A stretch of 64,000 bases of DNA from Melieria omissa (Eukaryota > Arthropoda > Insecta > Diptera > Ulidiidae). Below, piece after piece: positions 55,001 to 64,000 of this stretch; the first letter of the stretch is position 1, and every line of letters starts with the position of its first letter. The notes beneath the pieces were generated by a model. The model saw only the letters and a list, made by a program, of their open reading frames with translations. It was not told the DNA's origin and searched no databases. A program made the position numbers and the translations under genes. The stretch spans positions 42,353,348 to 42,417,347 of the forward strand of contig OZ020268.1 of assembly GCA_963971225.1 (NCBI GenBank), written 5' to 3'.

Positions 55001-58000
55001 TTGTGTTAATCGGGTGATTCGTTTACGAGACATGTGCTCGTGCTGAAACAACAGGGAAACAAGATTTTTCGAAAACGCTTCTTATAAAAAATTTGTATCT
55101 TCAGTTTCGTGTTCAGCGGCCCAAAGTTAGTCTAGAAAATTGTTAGTGTAGTTAATTTTTTGTGTCGAGTAGTGTTGTTGATGATTGAATATAGATGATT
55201 GAATATATATGCGACGGTTATAAATTAAAATTCTGTACTAACTGAACTAAAATTCTGTGCCACTGGTCCCACCACACATGAACCCATCATCAAGTCAAGT
55301 GTTTAGAAGTTCTTCCTCCGCAACCATCTCTCTGAACTATTTACTTCTTGCTGAACTAACGAAATTCTTAACATTGAAATGGATATCTCACGCGCATTGG
55401 ACTCATTAAAACGCATATAACTGGAACACCTAACTGAGAATGAACACTTTATTACTACTTTCTAACGATCAGTTGGATTCGCTTTCAGCAACTAATCTTA
55501 GTTAAACCCTGAAACATACATATAACTTACTTCCACACTGCTCTGATCCGCGCCTCAAATCAATTTAACCCGCTCAAAGCTCTGTTAATTGTGCGTTCCC
55601 GACTTGTGTTGTAAATTGCACTCTGAAGCTTTGCTCTGAATCCACAGAATCCTCAGCCTTAAACAGCAGCATTACAACAAATCAGCCAACTGTAAAGCTC
55701 GACAGTTGCATGCGGCACGTCATTAAATGTCAAAGGACTGCACAACTTGCCCCCTGTGGTCTCGCCACCCAACAAACCGTAAACTGTAAACTGCAAACCC
55801 CAAATCTGCGTCATTTAACCGCAAATCTTTGAAATTTCCAATTTCGCTGACCCACAGCAGCGGGCGCTGGGGCCACTATGCGATTCCAACGACAACCACA
55901 AAACTTTACTCATATGAAAATTTCCAACATGAAATGCCACGAAAGTTTTTCAACTTGCTTCAACTTACCGGCGCTTAGATTGGACTGACAACTTCGCCAT
56001 TGCCCCACGACTGCGAACGGGCTTTGGGCATGTGTGAGTGAGGCTATGAGTGTGTCTTCGCCATGCGAAAAGCGGCGGCAAGTGTGTAATTCGCATTATT
56101 ACTCGCGGGATGCACGTATGACAAGTCGCATATTGATGGAGCCACCGCAAACGCAGCAGCGCAGCCAGCGTGCGCGACGCTCACTGTGCGCTGCAGTGCC
56201 ACTTTAAGTGCGCAAACGCAATGCCAAACTTTGAAATTCTTGGCAGCTTTAGACGGCGGCGCCCCCCCATAGTCAGCTACCATGTGGCTCACTGCCTGCG
56301 ACGCTATGCAACCAAAAACAAACAGAAAATCAAAAATTGCTGCGCAGCAGTTGCAGTTTTCAGCTACAAACCGCACTGTCGAAATTTCGGCAAACTTGCA
56401 AAAAACAAATTTGCAAAAACAAAAACGTCAAGTCTGGGCCGCAGCAAGTCGCAATTGCATTGCTCGAGTTCGGCAGCGAAGGAAACAATCTTCAGCGTGG
56501 ACCTGCCACAACAATCACCGACCATGGCCAACCAACAACAACAAGTATCCACGTTAAAAACTGCAACAACAACTAGCACGTATACGCCAGCGCACTGAGC
56601 GACGGCGACCAGAGCAATGTTGTTGGTGTTTTTGCTGTTGCAGAGTAAACTCGAATTGATTTTTGCTGGAAAATTGCATTTCTTGCAAATTGAGCGACTG
56701 GACAAAATTAAATTTTCGCAACGCTTCAGGCACTCGAACCAGACAGGCGGCCACTGCACAGCAACGCAGCCAGCAACCAACACGTATGTAATTATCACAT
56801 TTCATGAGTCGACGCCGACACCAACATCACCGACTGAGTAGCCATGAGCATTGCTACCAATGGCCATAAATATTCCATTTATTGGCAACTTAAGGTTACG
56901 CTGCAGTTTTCCAACATTGTTGCTTTGGTTTGCATTCAGTGCGAAGTTAGAGTCGCTGACAATGTTTCAATGCTGACTTAAAGCCATAAATGTCGAATCT
57001 GAAACTTAAGTTAAAGTCGCGCTTGAAGTTCTAGTTCTCACTGCATAGTTTTCAAACTGAAATCAAGCCTGTCTAACTAGGTCGCACATTTAGTTATTTG
57101 AACGCACTGGGACTTGAACAGCCACTTCGCAACTAAGCCATCTAAATTAAAGGCATCAACCTGGGTACACTTTTATTTAACTCAAATCCTACTGAATCCA
57201 ATCCACAAAACTCGCTCAAGCTGGCAGCAAATCCGCTCCAGCCGACGCTCTCTGCGGGTTCCGTGTAAACGTTATTTCATGCGCTTAAATTTAACTTTCA
57301 CAATTCCTTTAATAAAACTAAAAATCAATTTCCCAATGCACAGCTTAACACGTCCGGCTCCCACTCAGCGGTGGCGCGTTTTTGTTGCAACATTGGCAAC
57401 TCTGGTGCGACAAGCCGAACAACGTTGTGCAACGCTCTCGAACGCTGCATTCAATTTTCCGCAAAAACGTCTTTGCACGCTCATCCGTAACGCTGGCAGC
57501 GCACTTGAATTTCATTAGCAGCAAATCATAAAGAAAATGCTCCACACACACAGACACACGCACAGGGGCCAAAGTGGAAACGCATAGTTTGGCAGCACCA
57601 ACCGCTGAAATTAGAAAGCAATCTTGAACACTGCCAGCAATATTTTTGAGGCGAACACACAACTTTTATCACGGCGACTAAGACGCGCCGAGCTTTGATT
57701 GTGCGCCACACGCTGCCAGCCCAATCATCTCGACGGCTCAGAGTGCAGCGCCCAATGCGAACCTTTTGTCAGACGTTATCTGTGTGTGAGTGTGTGTGTT
57801 GGTATTTTAATGCGAAATGAAATTGAATTGCGGCTGTGCGAACTTATCTGGTCTTAAACACACGACTACACACGGCGCGCGACGGCGTCGACGCCGTTGA
57901 TTTCGCGATAGCTGTCGCTGCTCGCATTAGTTGGAATGCAGCGCACAAGTGGGCGTGCGCGCGCGTGTGATTGCAAGTGATTTTACGATTACACTATCTA

Positions 58001-59243
58001 CCGAATTTTCTGCTTTCATTTCCTGCGCCCGCCGCTGCATTTCCGCCGCGCCAAATTGATTTTTCTACGGCTATGGCTGCTGCTCGCTGTCAATGGAGCA
58101 CAGCGCGCGCGGCTGGCGGGCGACGCTAACGTGTCAGACAACACGGCTGCCAACGTGTTGCCGAACTGCAAAACGGCTTTCAGTTAGTTTTCGGTGATGT
58201 TTTTTGTCGCTGAAATGTCTGGCGCCTGCTGTGCGCTGCGCTCGCAGTTCATGTTGCTCATACGCACCGAATGCCGCATGCCGCACTCGGATGGCGCGGT
58301 GCGAGCGGCACTGTTTGAGTGGATTTTGTGGCAGCACATGATGGCGGTGGGTGCTTAGCAGCTGCCAACTGCCGAAGAGACAATATCATTAGGCAATGCA
58401 GCGACACACACACACAAACACACACAAGATGCGATGAATGTCAGTGGCTGTTCGCATTTGCAGTTCTTCCGTCGTTGCAAAGGCGTTGGAGCGGCGCCGC
58501 AATTTAGCGCTTCTACGCCTTCGCAGCTCGCATCTCGCTTTTTGCTGCACTAATAGCATTGAGATTATGTCTTGTGCGAATCTCTGCTGACATGTGTGTG
58601 GACATATTTTTGCGCGCGCAACTACAGGACATGATTGAAATCATTCACCGATACTGTGTGACCTGAATTTGCATGGCTGGATGAAAACTTCAAGCTGACT
58701 GGGTATAAATGCCACAAATAAATTGCATTCAACTCGTCTCGTCTCGTGTTTTGACAGAATTGTGATATGTTTACATGAATTATATTTCTTGGCAATATTA
58801 TAAGATGATGAGTACAAGATTTAAGCTTATTAAAACTTATTACAAATTCTTGAGAATACAATTTACATAGAATAGAATGAAATTTTTAATAAAAGAGTCA
58901 ATGAACAAAAGGGTTCTTACAGATTAAGTGAATGTACAACAAGCTCCAATTTACAGACTAAATGGAAGAACAACCTGTTACGTGGCCTTTAAAAGTTTAC
59001 TCAATTTTCGCGGCGAGGTAACCTAACCTAACGTCAAAGACCCCCAACCTTGAGTCGATTTAGCTGGAAGTTTTTTGTTTACTTTCTTCTTAAACTCACA
59101 TTTCACTCCTTAACTAAGTATAAGTCATTTTCTTTATTTCATTACTAATTAGCATCTAAAAATCTGTATCTAAAAATATAATTAACAAATTAATGAATGA
59201 AATTCTGACTTCTTAAAAGTTTTTAAGTCCATACATGTTGGTA
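52057..59243. other. About 7 kb without recognisable genes
   Basis: Includes CAA and GGT repeats (52470-52500, 52730-52755), CA repeats (53452-53472) and an isolated CAGTGGCG terminus followed by a G-rich tract (54364-54415). AT-rich DNA at 54.4-55.3 kb and a GC-richer part at 57.7-58.5 kb could be regulatory. All longer frames have simple composition and are contradicted by frames on the other strand. Confidence 0.4.
53452..53472. repeat. (CA)n microsatellite
   Basis: About ten uninterrupted CA units. Confidence 0.9.
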
Positions 59244-59245
59244 TA

Positions 59246-60084
59246 CTACTGTGGCAAAAAATAGTAAGACTTTTTAATTTAAATTTCGGAAACCCATTCG
59301 TAGAAATATCTTTTTTCTATGTTGGTATGACTGTCAGTGACATCTGTGCCAAATGGCATATCAAAATAATAATTAGTGTTTAGTATACGCTTGTCTTTCT
59401 GAAGTACAAAAAGTGCATTCGGTGATTTTTACAATGAGTAAAATTATTCAACAAAGAAGTTCCATTAAATTGTGTGCGCGGAATCAAATTTCTGGTGCCG
59501 AAACGTTCAGAAAAGGCCTTCGGTGGTAATTGTATGTCGCGAGCAAGGAGTTCTGATTGGTACAAATTGTACAAAGAGGGTCGAGAACGCGTTGACGACG
59601 AACCACGTCCAGGACGGCCATCAACATCAACTGGTGATCAACACGTCAATAAAATCAAGGAATTTGTATTCGAGAATCGACAATTAACAGTCAGAGACCT
59701 TACTGGCATCGTTTGAATACCGGAAGGATCAGTGAAAACCATTTTAAAAGATCATCTTGGCCTAAGAGAAGTGAAAGCACGATTGGTTCCAAAAAAAATA
59801 TTGGTTCTTCTTGAGTTTTTCGCCAAAAATTCATCCAATATCATACCACAACCTCCGTATTCGCCTGATTTAGCTCAGTGTGACTTCTGACGTGAATCGC
59901 TACGCGCATTGAAGCCTATTCCGGAAATTGACTTTAACAACTGTTTCGAGGATTGGAAAAAACGTTGGCACAAGTGTATTGGGGCCAGGTGGGATTACTT
60001 TGAGGGGCACGAAATAAGTTTGGAAGAATAAATAAAGAATTTTAAAATTATGAACAACGTTTTTCTATGTTTTGCCCACAGTAG
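59246..60084 (+). mobile_element. Mariner element, internally deleted
   Basis: The left terminus CTACTGTGGCAAAAAATAG and the right terminus (inverse of CTACTGTGGGCAAAACATAG) are flanked by TA (59244-59245 and 60085-60086). Length is 839 bp. The frame at 59474-59716 reads SRARSSDWYKLYKEGRERV and DDEPRPGRPSTS, the DNA-binding domain and linker typical of mariner transposases, then a stop. Broken frames continue KTILKDHLGLREVKARLVPK and, after a deletion, IPQPPYSPDLAQCDF (third Asp) and WHKCIGARWDYFEG. The first two catalytic residues are absent. Confidence 0.85.
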
Positions 60085-60086
60085 TA

Positions 60087-61844
60087 GACTTAAAAACTTT
60101 ACTTGAAATACTTTGAAACACTAAAGAAGAACCTTTCCCAACACTTGTGTCCTCTGACTTGTTTATTATCATCTAACATCAACATGCTTTCGCAACCAAC
60201 TTTTAGGCAACCAATGACTCACGAAATATCAAAACTGAAAGAAATTCACAATGCTTGAGTGTCTCATATGCAATGTATGAAATGTTTTCAAAGCAGTTAT
60301 AAAACGTAAAACATCATCCAGTACTGTTTCTAACCTTTACTAACAGATATTGCACACACACACACACATAAATACACACATTTACAAAACTCCACCACAT
60401 ACATCAGTCCACGTTGCTATCTGATTTGGATTTAGTCTTTGCAACACAAAGGCCAGTCTGCAGCCCTCTTCTCTCCCCTGCAGCACCACTAGCACTGAAG
60501 CGGCTACCAGCACAGGGTCTGTGCGCCAACCAACCAACCAGCCAACAAAGACATTGTCTTTCTCTATGCTTATTAATTCCAGTCGAAATGTCAATGACTC
60601 GACGTGTGCAAAGCGCGGCGCCATTTAAAGGCTAAAACTCTGCATTACATGACGCCAAATGGTTAATGTGGCGCTGCGCATTGCTACACGCTGCTGCTCT
60701 ATTTTTTACATTTAATTTTATGGCACTGGTGCTGTGCTCGTAGCACATTTACTTAAATTGTTTTTCCTTAATTTTCAATTATTTCGCTACGCTCTCGCGG
60801 CCGCGAAAGGCAGCGCGGCACGGAGTGTCGAGTGTTGGCGTTAACGCTGTCGGCTGTCGGCTGTCACCTGGCAAATGTGTGTATGTTAATTGCCAATTTA
60901 GCACTGCCACTTCATTTATATGTACATATATACGTAAGTATGTAAGTATGTACACAAGTGTGTGTGCGCGTGCATGTATGCCACATCAGCGTGAAGTACA
61001 ATTTGAGCGTTGGCGTAAATCCACCTGCCGCACTAAGCGGTGTTAAATTTATTGGTTTTTCCTCGAAGGAGTAAAGGTATGTACACTTCTGTGTATGTGT
61101 GTGTGTGTATACAGCTGCTAACAATCGCCAGAAGTTACAAGCTCACTCTTACCTGAGTATGTACATACAAAGATACACTCACATGTTTGTATGTAAGTCC
61201 GACATGAACGTCACTTGATTACCTTTGAATGCAATCGCTATTCGGGCTGTTCACTGCCATTTGGTTGTCAGTCCAACTGTTCATTCGGTACTCTGCCAGC
61301 TGAGCTTCGCTCATACTTGCATGCCTACATAGTACACATAGCAACACATAGCAACTCAAGCAGGCATTTAATTTCAGTGCTGTGCGCTTCTTAGCCACAA
61401 GCAAATCAAATGAAAGGGTTTCCGCTTCCATTGCAACCCGCTTTATCATCTGTCTTTCATCTTTCACACTCAACTTACAATCAGCAGCACACAACGAGAA
61501 ACTGGCTTACATATTTACATCCTACACTCGCTGCAACCCTGGCATCTACCGTTGAAAGAATCGTAGTTAAACTTTCGAAATATTTCAAAACTATTTACCA
61601 GAGTTTAGACTCATCTAAATTAAATAAAATTAAAGCACAGAAATTGCTGGAAGTCACGTAATTGTAGATCAGCAAGTGAGCTCGCTGCGATACCACAAAA
61701 TAGGCTAAAAGATCTGTAAATATCGAACCAAATCTAGATCTGTTTGAACCTTGAAAGTGATTATAAAAAAACTCCTAATAAAATAAAATAAATAAATACT
61801 AATTAAATAATAACTCTGCTATTTAGGAGGAAAGCCATTGGGCT
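60087..61844. other. No recognisable gene
   Basis: CA/TG runs at 60352-60368 and 61094-61109. Short frames without domains. Confidence 0.45.
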
Positions 61845-63400
61845 AGGAATATTTCTGAGTCGATTTTAAAGAGTAGCGATTTTCTTAATGGGATCAAGAA
61901 GGCCCAGATCGACTTGGTCATCGGAAGTTATTTACTTCCTCAAATCCTTCTCGATGGAATCCACCGGAATATGTGTGGCTGTCTCCTTGCCCAAAACACA
62001 ATATTTGGTTGGATCATAAGTGGCCCACCACCTCAGAAAGTGTCAACGTTCTCGACACAGGTGGAAGAAGTCTCAAATGAATTTCTAAGTTCCCAACTCA
62101 AACACTTCTGGGAACAAGAAGAGATTCCACCGATATCTCTCATCTTCAAAGAGAATCAGTTTTGCGAAGACCTATACCAGAAGACCACATCCCGGCGGCC
62201 GGACGGTAGATACGTCGTTAGACTACCCTTCAAATCGAGTTTTCCTACTCAAATACCTTCAGGTCATTCTCGTTCCACAGCCTACTCACAATATCTCAGC
62301 ATGGAACGAACATTGAAAAATAAAGGCGATCTCCAAACCACACGAAGTGCTTAAAGAGTATCTCACATTAGATCATCATCATTAGATCATATGGAACCAA
62401 CTCAATCACAAGAAATCATCTCTGATGGCAAATATTTTTCATTTTATCTGCCTCATCATGCTATAATGAAGCCGGAAAGAACCACTTCCAAGGTCCGTGT
62501 TGTCTTCAACGCCTGTAGAACAACTGGCTCAAGATATTCACTGAATGATGTTCTACACATTGGTCCCACATTACAGCCCGACATCATGACACTCATTCTT
62601 AGATGGCGGCTGTACCAATTTGTGTTCAATGGTTATGTGGAGAAAATATATAGACAGATAGAATAGAATAGAATTGATAAGGGGTATATTGCACTGAGAC
62701 CAGGATTGATCTAGTGTGCCCCCTACAATTGTTAGAGTACATCCCCTAAAACTACCGCCCTAATGAAACTTAGTAACTCACGGGGGTTTAGATGCTTGAC
62801 GTCCTCTTCTGCAAGCCAAAACTGGTCCAGGTAACGTAACCTGCTGCGACAAGCCGCATTACAGTGCAATATGATGTGTTCGGGAGTCTCCTCTGCTGTT
62901 TCGCAGAGTCTACAGACGCTTATAGACGGATTCTTGCCCATCAAGACGACCAAGAATTTCAACGAATCCTCTTTCGCGAGTCTCGAAATTCCCCCATTCG
63001 AGATTTCAGATTGAAAACAGTAACATTTGGAGTGAATTGCGCTCCCTTTTTAGCCATTCAAACCCTTCGACAATTGGCTAACGATTCTAAGGACAAACTT
63101 CCACTAGCGGAACCAATCCTCTCAAGGAAACATACGTTGACGACATTTTGTCTGGTGCTCACACCGTATTCAAAGCAGTTGAGTCACTCACACAAGTAAT
63201 TAATGCATTAAAGTCCGCAGGATTCCCCCTCAGGAAAATTACTTCCAATCATCCAAGTATCATGGAAAACATTCCCACTTCGGCGCTTCTTAACTCAGAC
63301 TTCCTCAAGTTTGAAAGCACAAGTTCAACCAAAACACTCGGCATGAGATGGAATGCTCTATCGGATACTTTTTCATATTCATCGGATCATTATAAAAGAT
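61845..63400 (+). pseudogene. BEL/Pao LTR-retrotransposon pol fragment
   Basis: Broken plus-strand frames give the protease-RT linker and RT of a BEL/Pao element in order. GSYLLPQILLDGIHRN, QNTIFGWIISGP and LKHFWEQEEIP (61914-62354) come first. After a frameshift come KYFSFYLPHHAIMKPERTTS, VRVVFNACRTTGSRYSLNDV and QFVFNGYVEKIYRQI (62391-62658). After the LINE insertion, RILAHQDDQEFQRILFRESR, TVTFGVNCAPFLAIQTL and VFKAVESLTQVINALKSAGF follow up to about 63400. The YVDD-type active site region lies at another frame break near 63135. LTRs, gag and integrase are not in this fragment, so it is a dead remnant. Confidence 0.85.
62659..62920 (-). mobile_element. 5'-truncated LINE 3' end inserted in the BEL element
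   Basis: TATAGACAGA (62649-62658) and TATAGACGGA (62921-62930) form a 10-bp duplication with one mismatch. In minus sense the insert reads VCRLCETAEETPEHIILHC and RYLDQFWLAEEDVKHLN to a stop at 62732, the zinc-finger-like C-terminus of an RNase H-type LINE ORF2. A short 3' UTR and a (ATTCT)n tail follow. It differs from the LINE family at 5650-7760. Confidence 0.85.
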
Positions 63401-64000
63401 CCTTACCTAGTTAAATCTAAGAAGTCACAACTATCAAGTCCTAGTTTTTTTGATGCAACAATCATAGAGCGAGATAACCTAACGAATTAGTGAGATAACC
63501 CAACCAAACTTCAACATAACTCAACCTTATTTTGAGACTATTTAGCTGGTTAATTTTTTGGTTATTTCCAACTATTCCTAAGTGGCTTTAGAGCTTCGAC
63601 TGATTTAGTTGACTTGCAAAATGTTGAGAGCTCATAAAGTTTGCCAGCAACTTTCACGTTTAGACAGACTTCACCTAAGCGACTTCACTGCGCCACAGCC
63701 AGACGCAGTCGATTCGAAAATGCCTTTGCAGCAACTTGACGTAGGTTACGTTTTCGGGGGGTGCACACATAATCGTAAATAACAGAGAGCTGCAATGTGT
63801 GAGAGCGTTAGTAGTCGATATGAGAAATGTGCTTAATTATTAATGGTGAACTTTAATTTAAATTCAAACAACGAAAATGGCTTTTAGTTTGCTTTTCAAA
63901 CGACTTCATTGCAAGCGCACAAAAAAAACAAAGTCGACAACGGCAAAGACAACGTCGACGACAGCAACAGCGACAACGTCGAAAGCTCGGTGCTGGCTCG
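63401..64000. other. No gene seen
   Basis: Host-like DNA up to the window edge, ending in ACAACGTCGACGACAGCAAC-type triplet repeats. Confidence 0.45.

Overview
The window is AT-rich eukaryotic DNA that looks like intergenic or intronic sequence of a higher fly. A tephritid-like or other schizophoran genome is my inference, from a gypsy-type errantivirus, several mariner lineages, LOA-like LINEs, tRNA-derived SINEs and abundant CA and CAA microsatellites. I found no convincing host exon and no genuine tRNA, rRNA or CRISPR. Almost everything that can be named is transposon-derived, in many layers and of very different ages.

Left part (1-22 kb): mariner scraps (about 0.6-1.3 kb); a TTAA-flanked MITE (2043-2443) beside a CACTG-ended MITE (2560-2999); a decayed RNase H-type LINE (about 5650-7760) split by a SINE with a 13-bp target duplication and by an internally deleted mariner; two more TTAA MITEs (8174-8707 and 12079-12740); a second SINE; further 3' ends of the same LINE family (about 11.5 kb and 13.3-13.7 kb); and a head-to-tail pair of one MITE (20855-21718).

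Middle part (22-41 kb): a nested structure in which a full-length LOA-like LINE (22211-27684, 9-bp target duplication) sits at the stop codon of an internally deleted transposase inside a TA-flanked mariner-like element (22102-28188). Then come a second deleted element of related type (29808-30513), a hAT-like MITE (30647-31155) and an apparently complete errantivirus (33787-40735). That provirus has 404-bp LTRs identical by eye, open gag, pol and env frames, a U UUU UUA slippery site with an adjoining hairpin, and a leader uORF whose stop overlaps a splice donor placed in frame with env. It is the youngest and best-preserved element here.

Right part (41-64 kb): a hairpin-forming TTAA element (46732-47361), a PIF/Harbinger-like MITE (47671-48184), a decayed mariner (about 48.6-49.2 kb), an (AAAAT)n satellite (51143-51585), a third SINE with a perfect 16-bp target duplication, another deleted mariner (59246-60084), and a BEL/Pao pol fragment interrupted by a 262-bp LINE 3' end. 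Between these lie long stretches of simple-sequence-rich DNA without recognisable genes.

The genes do not form a host pathway. Their relations are those of autonomous elements (errantivirus, LOA LINE) and parasites of other elements (SINEs sharing a LINE tail, MITEs, deleted mariners).
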